A stretch of DNA of 26,401 nt from Hirudo medicinalis (lineage: Eukaryota; Annelida; Clitellata; Hirudinida; Hirudinidae): assembly GCA_011800805.1 (NCBI GenBank), contig MPNW01000405.1:60727-87127 (forward strand), written 5' to 3'. Numbering within the stretch: position 1 is the stretch's first letter; each line of letters begins with the position of its first letter. Shown in pieces: positions 1-16,930 of the stretch. Below the pieces are notes generated by a model that saw only the letters and a program-made list of their open reading frames with translations, had not been told where the DNA came from and made no database searches. The position numbers and the translations under genes were made by a program.

Positions 1-150
<150 letters not shown>

Positions 151-2952
151 TTGGAGTCTCTTTAATGTGTTTATTTACCTCTGCAGTTCCGATCGATGCC
201 TATGTAAACATTTTTGTAACCTTCAGGTGGACTTCTTAATCCATGTTTACATTTCTATTCTGTTGTTAGAGTCTAGCGTATTATTATTATTATTATTATA
301 TTTTTATTATTATGCTCAATTAAGAGATTAGAACTTCGGTTGATCTTTCATTGAAGATTCCTGGTTTGAAACATTTATTGATGAATGATTGACCATTAAT
401 ATTATACTCTCCTAATCATGGACTGTTGCTTGTCTGGTCGCGATAATAGTTGGGGATGTTAAATTAAAAACGAAGACAACGACGACGACGACGATGATTA
501 TTATTATTATTATTATTATGAAGAAATTATGCTGATGACTGTGGCACCGATAATAAGAACATTGAAATTACATCATAATTATAATAATGGGATTGACAGA
601 ACAGCAGAGTTATCAAAGGCAAAATGTTTTGTGGAGGAACCAGTAATTTCTCAGAAATTGCCCTTTGGTATCGAAGGATGAGATTTGTATTTTCTCTTGT
701 TATAATTAATTTTAATAACTAATTAAAAGTTGGACTTTCGAATTGAATTATAAATTATTCCAGGAATTATATAAAGTCTAAATTCGTATCCATGGAATGT
801 TTAGGAACATAAGCGTCAAATTAACCTCAATTAAAACAACATAATTTCGAAGAAATTTAACACTCGTTCCAACTGGATATTTACTTATTTGTGACCCTTC
901 GGTCGAAGGGTGGTGTCATCAGATTTGTGCACAAGTTTAGCAAACATTGAACGTTGCCTGATTTCATCCAGCGAAAGAAGTTCGTGAAAAAAATTGACGA
1001 AAAAACTCCACAAAACAAACATTAACGGAGTGCATTCGCCCGGAAATATTTTGTCATTTAGTTGAGTTTCCATGGAACTCCGTGGACCAAATTGCAGATT
1101 TGAGGTTGAGCGTTCAAATCTCGACCTGGACCGACGATTGTTGGATAATTTGCATGATTGTTTAATCATTTTTAAATTTGATAGTTGACATCAAAATAGG
1201 GAGCCAATAGCGTGCATCCACGTGAAGGCGAAGCACGTGATTAGGACGCAAACTTTCCATGCACGACTAACGAATCCCATAAATTAGTTCATTTCACTCT
1301 TCAATGAATTCGTTAACTTGTCACCGTCAACAAGAAAATTAATAACAACAACAGCAGCAGCACGACTTTGCAATCACAACAATGGGAAAGTTTTTAATTA
1401 TTCGGCAACAAAGTGGCCATAACTGTCAGAATGTCATGCATCAATGTCAGTTGAGTTATCCGACAAGGGTAACTTCTACCTGTTTATAATTCAGACATTT
1501 AAGAGGGGATTGACTGATAATTTAAAGAATGAATTAATCGATTTACAATGGCAACGATTATGCGAGGGGGAGACAAATGTCGCTCAATTTGAATTATGTT
1601 TTGTTTAAATGAAATCTAAATGTTTATTTATTTTGAAAATTGAATAAACAATTCTTCAAATTTAACGCATATATAATTGAATTGCTAGACATTAGAAAAA
1701 TTAATTTCCATGAAATAGTTTTAAACGTTTGACCCGCCCTCTCGTGAATTATTTATTAATCGACTTTTTAAGTACTACAAAACTCGACATGAATATAAAC
1801 TGATTTTTTTTTTTGCTGAATCCTTAAAATTAATATTCAATAAATTTATTTGAAGACATTTTCGCGATAACGTTTGAGTTTTATGGCAAACCGTAGCATC
1901 GGTAAAATGCTGTCAATAAATCACCGAACATGTGAACAACCTGTTACCACGTTACTCACTGAAAAGGGTTGTTTGGGTGTTCCATGTTGGGCTTGGAAAG
2001 AAGATTGAAGATTTTTTTAGATGCAAAATGTAAGTTATGAAAAATATTCAAAATTGACTCAATTACTGCTTAGAATTTCTGGTGAAGAAATGGGTCATCC
2101 AAATAGTGGAATGTCAGTCCCTTAGGAGTCCTATGCTAGAGCTAACTACAAGTGGTCTCAATGCTCTGTTGGGTGATTCTCCAATATAATCAAACTTGGA
2201 ATCGATATCATTGCCATTATTAACCCTTGGGACTACATAGAATGATAAAATGTCTTGTATTTTTAGTTTTTGTTCGGTTTAAGAAAAATAAAAGAATATT
2301 TAAATATACTTAGAATTTCACAATTGTGTTTCACAATTGAAAGTTTCGAATATTTGAAATTCCTCAATCACTGCATTAAAGTTGAGCAACACGCCCACGC
2401 TGCTTTATTTAGAAAGCCAAATGAATTTCTGCCATTACTAATTAGTAATGAATATTTCAATATTCATAAATTATTAATTACATACTCGCAAGTGTTGCGC
2501 GATTTCAACTATTTGAAATTTTATTTCACTAGGAATGTAATTGAAAATATTAAAAAATTAAAGTAATAATTTTTATAATTTGTTTACCATTTAAAAAATG
2601 TAGATATGTAGCTGCAGTTAATTTTATTAACATCATGAGTCAGCATTTTAATAATACAGTGCAGGAATTTATTCATTGTTTGTATAAAATTTTAATAATT
2701 TTATTACAATTATTTTTAGTTTATTGAGGTAAAGTTAAAAAATATAGTATTTTAAAATTATTCTTACAATTTCTATCGTAAACACAACTCAGTCTTTTTT
2801 CGCCAAATGCATGTCCGTTCTCGAAGCGAGTCCTCAAGAATTCTCTATATAAAAATCTGTGAATAGATGTCAGATAATTTCGAAGTTTGTACACGAAAGC
2901 ACAATATTTTTAAAAGGTAATTAAACTTAAAAAGGACCATTTTATAATTTAC
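151..2952. other. AT-rich intergenic stretch, no gene recognised
   Basis: This stretch is AT-rich with short (ATT)n runs at about 279-300 and a mixed (ACG)n/(ATT)n run at about 471-520. Two open frames, 885-1169 (-) and 2270-2566 (+), lack recognisable domains, have AT-driven composition and show no convincing splice or poly(A) context. I see no RNA gene or transposon here. Confidence 0.6.
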
Positions 2953-3135
2953 TTATTTATTATTCGGGACTATTTCATGCCAGCTAATAATTGGCACACA
3001 CAAGCCAGCAAGCCGCATCACTTTCGTGGCAATCCGTCCAGCTAGTGCTCCGCTGGGAATCTCTAAGCAGTTGAGCACGTTACTCGTTTCCGTGGTTGAG
3101 CCACATTCATTATCCGCGATCACCAGTTTGCGATT
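2953..3135 (-). CDS. Candidate terminal coding exon, possibly RAP-like domain end
   Basis: The minus strand has a 60-codon frame without its own ATG. It opens directly after a possible acceptor (GTGTAG at the high-coordinate end) and ends in TAA. The stop overlaps an AATAAA poly(A) signal (reading AATAATAAATAA), as expected of a short last exon. The peptide starts NRKLVIADNECGS, contains GALAGRIATKVMRLAGLCV and ends IISWHEIVPNNK. The spacing G, K, L, G, V, I, W-H-E resembles the C-terminal RAP domain of FASTK-type mitochondrial RNA proteins, but this is by-eye similarity only. A candidate upstream exon ends near 3215, but I could not join it in phase. The plus strand is also open here, so the coding strand is not certain. 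If real, the rest of the gene would run toward the zinc-finger gene, head-to-head or overlapping its 5' end. Confidence 0.3.
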   Translation of the reverse strand, partial: NRKLVIADNECGSTTETSNVLNCLEIPSGALAGRIATKVMRLAGLCVPIISWHEIVPNNK

Positions 3136-3696
3136 CTACACTCCGAAAAATCTCAGGGATTTTAAAAATCATCTTGGAAACTTAAATTCCTGATTCGCTC
3201 AAATAAAACTACCACATTTGCCCTCTGTAGACAAGTCCACAGTCGGACCCATGTGTGTAGAATAAATCGAAAAATTTGGTGGAAATTAGGAGCGGTGGAA
3301 ATATTTGAGTGAATAGATTGTAGATTAAATCAGGTGAGTTGAATTTAGCATTGGTTTGAAAAGAAAATCGCATGATTTAGATAATTAACATAATAAATTC
3401 ACCACGTATTCATGCGCGGAGGATTTGCGCAAGAAGAGTTGCTGCTTGTGTGTGCATTCGATCAGAAAGTCGTGCCCGTGTATTCGAGAACAATTCTTTC
3501 AGTCACAGTCATTAGTCGTCAATGACCACGACAAAGTTCTAATTATTAACATATTTTGACAAAAGTAAGGCCGAATCAGTGGTTAAAATCAGTCTCAAAC
3601 CACTACAACCCACGGCATCGCCCCTTTGTCACGGGGCTCTTTCTAATGCATTATACTCAAAAACTATTTTTGTTCTAGGTAATCAAAATAACAAAA
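3136..3696 (+). promoter_or_regulatory. 5' region of the zinc-finger gene with probable 5'UTR intron
   Basis: The ATG at 3697 lies 18 bases after a TTCTAG acceptor ending at 3678. A good donor (AAAA|GTAAGG) at 3564/3565 would give a 114-bp intron in the 5'UTR. A further consensus donor (CAG|GTGAGT) lies near 3332. I see no clear TATA box. The transcription start is not determined. Confidence 0.45.
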
Positions 3697-6600
3697 ATGA
3701 CCAATCCACAAACAGACCCAGAGGTTGAGTTGGAAGAGGGAGAGATTGAGGATGATGGTTGCGAAGTCGAGACAGAGTCTGCATTAGGTTGTTTGGCCGT
3801 TAAAATAACTAATTATTATGTTTAGGATGCATATATTTACAATGCTCAACTTGACCTTTCTCAGGAAAATCAGATTGTAGTGGAATTGAAAGTTCAAAGG
3901 TTGACACAAAATCTGAAGAAGATGACTACAAAGACAAAGATAAATCAAGTAATGGCATTAAGTCAAGTAAAAAGTCATCTCGTGCCAAAGAAAAGGTGTG
4001 TTTTAGAAGTAGAGAAGCTGTCAAAAAGGTTCAAATACATTATAATTTTGGTTGGTATTTGCCAGGTATCAGAGTATAATAACAAGAAGAAATATGCATC
4101 TGAAGTAAAATCAACAGATTGGAGAGATATGTTTTATACGGATTTGGACGAAGGGGAAGACGATGGCACGGAAAGTGATACATACCATCAGGAATTGGAG
4201 GAGGTCAGAAAGAGATTGACAGGTGATGTTTATGGGTCTTGCAATTCGGACTCCCCGTCAGGTGACGAAGAGGATAGGACGGACGATAAAAAGCCAAGGT
4301 AAAACATATAAATTATTCTTTAGGATTATCTAAGCTTCCAATATTCATTGATTGTTTATTTATTAGGAAGAGGCATGAAGATGGAGACGAGGTGGGTGCA
4401 AACATTTTGAGATGTTTGATGCAGTGTTTTGCGTCAGTGCAAGTAATGCCCGGTTTGTAATTGTTATTCTTGACATTTCACAGTCCACCAAGTTCCCAAG
4501 ACACCTCTCAGATAAAAAATCAAAAATAACTTGCAAATTTTTTTTGGATGGTAATTGCATGAAGGTCAGCATCATTAAATTCAGAATGACCTTTAATCTT
4601 CTAGGAGCCATTTAATGAAATTTTTCTCTTATCAGGGGTCCGATTGTCTCTACAGTCACGACAAAAGCAAGATCCGTGAAAGAGATATTTGTAAAAGCTT
4701 TAAAGCCATGGGCTTTTGTTCTTATGGAAAGAAGTGTCGTTACATTCACCTTGACATCGCAAAGGTTGGTTGCGACGAACTAAAATGCGATTTCTAGAAA
4801 ATTTTAAATTTGAATCACTTAAATTTATTTTGTCATAAGATTTCATCACTGCAGACAAAAAAAGAAACTCCGTCTAGGAAGAGGCGCAGTAGTTCGGGTA
4901 AGATTTCGTACGACGTGTTTGCGCGCTCGTCTGTTCATAAAATGAGAATTTTAGAAGGCAAAGCGAATTACGCATAACGCGCGTCACATATGCATCAGCA
5001 ACTGATTTCTAATTCCAGATAAGGATGAATCCGAACAGCCGCCGAAGAAAAAGATTCCCTCTTTGCTTGAACTCGATGTCGTTCCCAAGGGGCAGTCGGA
5101 AGAAGACGTTCGGAAGGCATTGATGATGGCAGCCAAGAGATCCATCGCATTCACCCAGTGAGTGTTTTCATCAGTGGGAATTTGAAATTTATTCCTTATT
5201 CTTAAATTGAAGACATTAATTTAATTAATAGCATTTGTCAATCATTTACCATTCGCGTTTGAATCAACAGAAGGTCTAAGACCAGGAAAACGGTTTTGCT
5301 TGGTACTTCTGAACATTCAAAAAAATCAGGAGAAAAGTTATCGAGAAAGGTGACTCATGAAAAGGATGATTCTGACAAGGAAGAGCAAAGAAGCGATGAA
5401 GACATGGACGAGAAACCTGCAGTCCACGACAAAGAGGATTTTGGGGACAAAGACGAAAGGCAAATGAAAAATTGTGAGTGCATTGAAATTAATTCTGATT
5501 TCTAAAGGCGCTATCACCATCATTACTACCTAAATGAGAATTGTTGTTTTATTTTTGATTATTAATTTTCAGACCATGACATTGATGAACGTCAAAATTT
5601 GCATGTATCCGACAGTAATGTCACCAAAATGGACGAGGAGCCCTTTAAAGTTCAGCCACCTGCTAACAATGGCATAAATGTTAGGGCATTGCTCGGGGAT
5701 GCCCCGGCACCACCGAACAATGGTCCTTCTAGGGTACCATTGTTGGGCAATGCACCAACAAATTTTAACATTCCTTTCCCTCAATATCCTAGGCCACCAA
5801 TGAGACCAAACCCTCCAACCATGGCAATGACACAAACACTAGGCCTCATGATGAATCAAAACATGGGTTCAATGCCCCATCCACAATCAAGAATGATGAA
5901 TCCTGGGTTGCTACCACACCCAACAATAAATCAACCCAGAGGCCCCAACGGGGGCTTTAACCCCAGGCCCTTTGGTCCCCCAAGTATAGGAATCAATAGC
6001 AACATTCCACCTGCACCATTTTTGGGGTCTCAAAATCTTGGTTGCAATCTCAACCAAATGCCGAACAATTCGAGCCTGTTGCCCCTTCCTCTGAACATGA
6101 GCCGAGAACCGCCGTTCCCGTATGCCAACAGTCCTCTGTCGATGCCCGGACAATTCCCACCCGAGGAAGCCAAACTGCAGCAAGGTGAAATGGTTGGATC
6201 GAATAATAAGGGACTTATTGGTGACCAGAGGGTGGTCCAGAGTATCGAGCAATGTTCCTCGAACGGTCAATTTGGAAGCTGTCCCCCGCCATTTGCTAGC
6301 AATCCTTTTGAATCAAAAATGTCTTTTGACTTTTTCAAATGTACTCCTGTCGACCAAAGCATGAATCCTTTGAAACCGGTCGATTCATCTCAGAAATTGA
6401 GAATCAAGGAAGAGTTCGAATCTTTCCCTTCTATTTATGGCGACGGCAGTCGTCAGGACAAAGATATGAGGTTCGCAGCGACATCGTTCTTCGATCCCAT
6501 GAGAGCTGCAAACCAGTCTTTCGGTTTCTCTTCAGAAGAGACAAAGCCGCCGACTACCTCCATAAATGCCGATATTAATGCCTCCGTCGAGTCCTTGCCG

Positions 6601-7948
6601 ACGAGCGGCGTTTCCCAACAGAAGAACGAGAAGCCTGCCTTGCTGGAACTTCCACCTGAACCACCCAAGAAGGTTGAAGCTATGGATTGTGAGGAGAAGA
6701 ATGAGATTGTGACAGAATCAAACACTGAGGTAGGTCTGCGTTTGAAATCCATTGCTTTTCTTTTCAACCCATTCTAATCTCGATACCTAGCGATTTAGTG
6801 CATCCGCTAATTCTTGTGATATTTTTTCAATATCAATTTTTGTTTGTAAAAGCTGAAATGTTTTACATTTTCAGGCACAACAGAACCAATCCTCATCTGC
6901 CACTCATGAGTATGTGCTTGCTCAATTAATTCATTTTAGGATGACAGTTAGTTACTCTCTTTTTAACTTCAGGTCAAGCTCCATCAGCTTGAGTGTAGCC
7001 AACGAAGTCACGTTCGATTGCAAACTGAAGGGTCCGTACTGCCTGCAGAAGATAGATCTGGACGTGAAGTTCACCCTCCCCGATTTCGTCGACCCCTCCG
7101 ATCCCGAGCGGCAGTCGGACCCTCGCGTTCAGAAGCACCGAGACGACCCCAGAAAGCCCGTAGTTCCTGAAACTCAAAGCAATAATCTTGTCAGCAAACC
7201 TGGAACCAGTGTTACCATAGCTCCTCCCCCAGTATCTACGACGGCTTCCTTCATCAGCACGGCCACATCTTCGTCCGTCATCATCCAAACTAGAGATCCG
7301 AGGTTGCTGAAGAGGAACAGAAAAGAGATGGAAAAGCCTTCTCAACCACCTATTGAGACCCCTGCTCAACCCCAGACCCAATCTCTGTCTGAATCCGGAA
7401 AAACGTTGGAACCGCTCGAAGCATTTTTGAGAAGATATTCTAATTTCCCCCTATCTGAGTTAAACAAGAGCGAGGCACCCGCTGCCTTGGATGCTGGTAA
7501 AATGGACAAGCCCGAACAAGACGTCGTCGGTGGTAATCGTTCCGAGAATGCCAACGCTGCTGCTGCAAAAAAGTCTTACCAGAACTTAATAGTCAAGAAA
7601 TCGTCCAGGCAGTCGAGTCAAGCGAAGTCGGGTTCTGACACCCAAGAGGACGAGGCCGAGGATCCCAAGTCGAAGAGAGCCAAAACCACACTCGAATTCC
7701 AGTCTCCCCTCGTGTCTCCTGCGTATCCGGTGCCCGCTTCCACAATGCAGTACGGTCTTCCGCCGAACGGTCGGTTCAGAGAGTCGCAAAACCTTTCCGA
7801 ACAGAAAGGCACGTCCCAGGGAAGCGACCGAGTTCCAGTGCCCGAAGCGTCTCCTTTTCTGCCGACGCCCGGCTACGAGATCACGACCGAGGGTTGCGTC
7901 AAAAGCCTCTTCAACAACATCGATCCGACCGCTTCTCCATTTCTATAG
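3697..7948 (+). CDS. ZC3H4: ZC3H4/ZC3H6/su(s)-type CCCH zinc-finger protein (12 coding exons)
   Basis: Exons by GT-AG and phase: 3697-3787, 3865-3995, 4066-4298, 4367-4391 (25-nt microexon), 4484-4564, 4636-4764, 4855-4897, 5019-5157, 5271-5473, 5573-6729, 6875-6909, 6973-7948. They sum to 3243 nt, or 1080 aa. Seen: an N-terminal acidic ELEEGEIEDDG motif (residues about 12-22); CCCH finger 1 with C177, C185, C191, H195 (CX7CX5CX3H) split by an intron; CCCH finger 2 with C206, C215, C221, H225 (CX8CX5CX3H); KKKIPSLLELDVV soon after; a Pro/Asn/Met-rich region at about 370-600; SDPR/RDPRL repeats; and the C-terminus IDPTASPFL. Human ZC3H4 shares ELEEGELEDDG, KKIPSLFE, the DPR repeats and FDPTASPF, so the family call is strong. 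ZC3H4 with WDR82 forms the nuclear Restrictor complex, which terminates early, unproductive transcription; fly su(s) acts similarly. I infer the same role here. Vertebrate members have three fingers; I see two. The first donor (TTAG|GTTGTT) is weak. Confidence 0.9.
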
Positions 7949-8002
7949 CCACTCCTACTTCAATGAAACAAAATCTGAATTTAATTCTTTCACGAATGTT
8001 TA

Positions 8003-8008
8003 AATAAA
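8003..8008 (+). promoter_or_regulatory. AATAAA poly(A) signal of the zinc-finger gene
   Basis: AATAAA lies 55 bases after the TAG at 7946-7948, a normal distance for a short 3'UTR. Confidence 0.7.
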
Positions 8009-8448
8009 TTTGCGCTCTGTCGTTCAATATCTGAAACGGTATTATTATTATTATTAGTATTATTAATGAATATTATTATTTATTATTTTATGTTCAGCTG
8101 ATGGATTTCTTAGGCTGTCTGTGTGTATTTTGGGTCTGAATGTCATGTTCCCATCTGTGATATAACATTGCAGGTTCAGAGCCGATGTGTTTTGGTGATT
8201 TCGAATTTGTTTTCTTATGGAAACTCCACGATCATCCGCGTCTGATTGGACATTTTCTGTTTTTTTTGCTCGAAGTTTAGAAACAAGTTGATAAATGCCT
8301 TGTGATAACATCTGAAGAGCTTCGCGTTTGCTGTGGGCTCACTTAAAAGCGCAAGAAAAAGCTCTCGAAGGTAGTTTCGAATATCGTCGTAGAAGGCAGG
8401 TCGGAGATTTTCGAGGGGTAAACTGCTTTGATTAGTCAAGAACTTCGG
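8009..8448. other. Spacer and presumed 5'UTR of the nuclear receptor gene
   Basis: The spacer holds an (ATT)n run at 8040-8090. The part from about 8200 is less AT-rich and has a CCAAT-like GATTGG near 8244. A possible acceptor (TTGATTAG) sits just before the receptor start codon. Minus-strand open frames here (8063-8311, 8215-8439) have no recognisable domain and are not annotated as genes. Confidence 0.4.
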
Positions 8449-14252
<5,804 letters not shown>

Positions 14253-14256
14253 TCGC

Positions 14257-14346
14257 CATTTCCTCTTCCTCCTCCTCCTCCTCCTCCTCCTCCTCCTCAT
14301 CATCATCATCATCATCATCATCGTCGTCGTCGTCGTCGTCGTCCTC
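14257..14346. repeat. (CCT)n(CAT)n(CGT)n microsatellite
   Basis: Three adjacent trinucleotide blocks begin just after the receptor stop codon, so they probably lie in its 3'UTR. Confidence 0.95.
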
Positions 14347-15270
14347 ATCCTCATTAACGTGATGATACATTAAAACCAGCTACTATTTGATTGTAAAAAT
14401 TGAACATGTAATTTTTTGTTCGTCGGTTGCTCGCTCAGTTGTTGTTGTGGCAACCTTAACTTGTTAATCCAAGCAGCAATTTTGATCAATAAGTTGAGTA
14501 ATTCAAAAGGTTCCTCGAAAAGTGCCTCTGAAAACCTAACGACATCTGGACGTCGGATATTTGAACTGAAACTTTTCGAACAAAATCGGAAAAATGCTTC
14601 AAAAATAATTTAGATATTCTAAAATTTAACTTTTTTAAAGTTGAATAATTGAAAAAAGAATGATCGAGCCGTCATTTTCAAAAGTTTATAAAATTTTCCT
14701 CATGTTTTGCGTTGGAAATACAAAGAATTTATTTCGACAAATTCCAAAAAGTATCAATCATCGCGATGGGGTTCAATTCACTGCAATTCTTTTTTAACAA
14801 AATAAACTTTCAAAGCTTCAAACATCGTTCTTGAAGAGAGGAACCTCGCTACATTTTATTTACCACGAAATTTAACAGACCAATCCGAGTGACCACGTCG
14901 TTCGTCTAAAGTTGCGCCTTCCAAAAGAGAAATGAAGTCCACAATGGAGAGATTCCGACAAAGATCAGGAAGGTCATTCATTCCAATTGGAGTCTGACTT
15001 CCACATTCCCAAGGAGGATCACATCCTGAAGAGTTGATCCTCAAAGATGATGATGATGACGATGACGACGATGAAGATGATGACGGCGATGATGGAACAT
15101 TCTGGATCACTAATGATCACGAATGGCTTACCCTACAAAGGAGATGGCGTACTATCGTAAATGGGATGTTTGCATGAAACTCCTCAGAGACTGTCGAGAA
15201 AAAAATGTTTGAAATGATTTCGCCGTCAATTTCATAAATAGTTTCACGAACGATTTAAAAACTTATAATT
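14347..15270. other. Presumed receptor 3'UTR and spacer
   Basis: An AATAAA at 14801-14806 could end the receptor transcript about 550 bases after its stop. A GAT/GAC run at 15044-15092 produces a serine-rich minus-strand frame (14856-15110) whose non-repeat part (LPDLCRNLSIVDFISLLEG) looks protein-like, but it has no start codon and no family match I recognise. Confidence 0.4.
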
Positions 15271-15370
15271 AATCCAAGCGGTTAATTGACGCTGTGACCC
15301 ACATGGTCTGACAGTTCAGACCTCCACCTCTCTCGGTGGCAGCGCGGGTTCGAACCCCGCTGTCCAGCAC
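15271..15370 (+). pseudogene. Class II tRNA-like pseudogene or SINE head
   Basis: A perfect T-arm (GCGGG TTCGAAC CCCGC, B-box at 15347-15356) follows a long variable-arm hairpin (CCACC/GGTGG at 15324-15339). Before it is an anticodon-arm-like hairpin (GGTCTGA/TCAGACC at 15305-15322). The order matches tRNA-Leu or tRNA-Ser. The A-box (CCAAGCGGTTAA) is imperfect, about 14 extra bases separate the D and anticodon regions, and no 5' sequence pairs with the 3' TGTCCAGC acceptor strand. It is therefore not a working tRNA. Confidence 0.65.
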
Positions 15371-15664
15371 GCTCCTAATCAATTAGTCACGTGATGGATG
15401 GTAATCTGTACTTAGCAGTCAAACAGTTAAGACTGGAGATGAGTTACCAAAAATGACGTCAACTTATTGTTGTAATTACTCATTGTAGACTGCCCATAAT
15501 CCACACTTTCGCAAGAAAATTCCGGACCGACATCTTCGAAAAGACCAGAAGAGGAAGGCAGTTTCTAAAAACCTGACATTCGCGTAAATCTCTTGCACCT
15601 TTTCTGCTCTCGAAAGGAAACCAAGAGAAAAACTTTACAACGAGGTAAAGAAAAGTCTACAGCG

Positions 15665-16052
15665 ATGAACAATAAGCACGGAAGCGTGCCGATAATGACG
15701 CAATGTGCACTACGAACGGTACCGGAAAAAATCCGGTACGTAATCAATGCCGATCCAGGTGAAGTAGACAGGTGAGACAATCAAGTATCCACGATGGAGT
15801 ATCTTTCCCTTTTTCCTCCACACAATCGCTGACATGTTTTCTTGTGCCCTTTCATTGTGCTGCGATGATGTTATTTATCTGTTTGACAGAGTGACTTCTG
15901 ATGTAGGGTCGCCAACGTCGTCATCGTCGCCGTCTTCATCACATCATCTTCATTTTCATCGTCATTGTCATCGTCATCGTCATCACTATTTTCGCCATCG
16001 ACACCAACATCCCCCATCACGATCATCATCGGCATCATTGATCAAGAAATAA
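15665..16052 (+). CDS. Candidate small two-exon gene, Ser/His-rich C-terminus
   Basis: Exon 1 (CDS 15665-15771) begins two bases after a TCTACAG acceptor with ATG and ends at a near-consensus donor AG|GTGAGA. A 118-bp intron ends TTTGACAG at 15889. Exon 2 (15890-16052) joins in phase, giving 89 aa. The first 36 residues (MNNKHGSVPIMTQCALRTVP onward to DPGEVDR) are ordinary in composition. The rest is Ser then His-rich, encoded by a TCA/TCG/CAT microsatellite. An AATAAA follows at 16111. I recognise no domain, signal peptide or membrane segment. The repeat-coded tail warns that this may be a chance frame. Confidence 0.33.
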
Positions 16053-16110
16053 TCCACTCGAGAATGAAAATATTTATTTCAACATCTGGCATTATAAACA
16101 TTAGTCCCCG

Positions 16111-16116
16111 AATAAA
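16111..16116 (+). promoter_or_regulatory. AATAAA after the candidate small gene
   Basis: The signal lies 58 bases after the candidate stop at 16052. In AT-rich DNA it is weak evidence by itself. Confidence 0.35.
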
Positions 16117-16226
16117 TAATATTTAATGGTTTAATATTCCTCCAAAAATTTCTTCACGAGAGTCTGATTAAAATTTCTGACAAAACACAAAGCTCGGCCG
16201 AGAATATTTCAGTGGAAAAAACTTGA

Positions 16227-16568
16227 AGAAATCCTGAACAGCAGCAACAACAGCAGCAACAGCAACAACAACAACAACAGCAACAACAACAACAACAACA
16301 ACAACCATCACCACCACCTCCACCACCACCACCACAACAACAACAACAACAGCAACAACGTCAACGGCGTGAAGGAAATAATATCGAAACTGGTGCAACG
16401 ACCAACGACAAAATGTCTGAAGTGCGGACGTCGAGAAAATGTTCAGTTCGCCATTGGTTTGGAGCAGATTTATCCGCCAATTACGCCACAATGCCATCCA
16501 AAAGGTCCTGCAGCGGAAAGCAAAATGCGACAACATTTCAAGATCGGAAACAGTTGAGAAACAGTTGA
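16227..16568 (+). CDS. Open polyQ-polyP-polyQ frame, uncertain
   Basis: The frame is open for 114 codons after a TGA at 16224-16226. About 22 mixed CAG/CAA Gln codons lead into SPPPPPPPP, a second Gln run, then about 65 non-repetitive residues (starting RQRREGNNIETGATTNDKMS) to TGA. The first ATG is downstream of the repeats, so it would need to be a spliced exon; I see no clear acceptor. The other strand reads as poly-Val and is an artefact. It could be a transcription-factor exon or merely an AAC/ACC microsatellite. Confidence 0.2.
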   Translation, partial: RNPEQQQQQQQQQQQQQQQQQQQQQQPSPPPPPPPPQQQQQQQQRQRREGNNIETGATTNDKMSEVRTSRKCSVRHWFGADLSANYATMPSKRSCSGKQNATTFQDRKQLRNS

Positions 16569-16714
16569 GAACACACTCGGAATGGTGATGGCGCCTCTTC
16601 AAATCATGCTAATGACGGGGTTCTAACTTGCGAGAAGCTAATTAGGCCCTCCAAATCCCTGCCTTTCTTCATGGGAAGCACCTAATCCCTGGTATCCAAC
16701 CAACTCCTCAAAAA

Positions 16715-16813
16715 GCACGCACGCACACAAGCACGCACACACACAAGCACGCACACACACAAGCACGCGCACACACACACACACACACACACGCACGCAC
16801 GCACGCACGCACA
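16715..16813. repeat. (CA)n/(CGCA)n microsatellite
   Basis: Alternating GCAC and ACAC units form a run of purine-pyrimidine alternation nearly 100 bases long. Confidence 0.93.
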
Positions 16814-16898
16814 TCCGTGAATCTACGAGGTCACGTCACCACGTAAACACTCAAGAAGCAACATTCAAGAAGAATATTTTTTTGTTGGCACAGAATAA

Positions 16899-16930
16899 AT
16901 AAATAAATAAATATATATATATATATATAA
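16899..16930. repeat. (AAAT)n(AT)n microsatellite
   Basis: Four AAAT units are followed by about ten AT units. Confidence 0.93.

Noticed and set aside
1112..1120. B-box-like GTTCAAATC as a tRNA gene
   Set aside because: No convincing A-box or cloverleaf; a nine-base match is expected by chance.
885..1169. 94-aa minus-strand open frame
   Set aside because: No recognised domain, no splice or promoter context, and AT-rich surroundings; likely a chance frame.
2270..2566. 98-aa plus-strand frame rich in Ile, Leu, Asn and Phe
   Set aside because: Composition follows local AT content, no family resemblance, and no ATG at the stated start; not supported as a gene.
3880..4302. Single 140-aa frame as a gene
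   Set aside because: Its first part is an out-of-frame reading of exon 2 plus an intron of the zinc-finger gene; only 4066-4298 is coding in that frame.
8215..8439. Minus-strand frame with amphipathic look (RNYLRELFLALLSEP)
   Set aside because: No ATG start, no known domain, and it overlaps the presumed receptor 5'UTR; left out for lack of support.
14856..15110. Serine-rich minus-strand frame with stop next to AATAAA
   Set aside because: No start codon, half of it is microsatellite, and the plus strand is partly open too; kept only as a note in the spacer entry.
16168..16602. 144-aa minus-strand frame with poly-Val
   Set aside because: Antisense reading of the CAA/CAG repeat; no domain.
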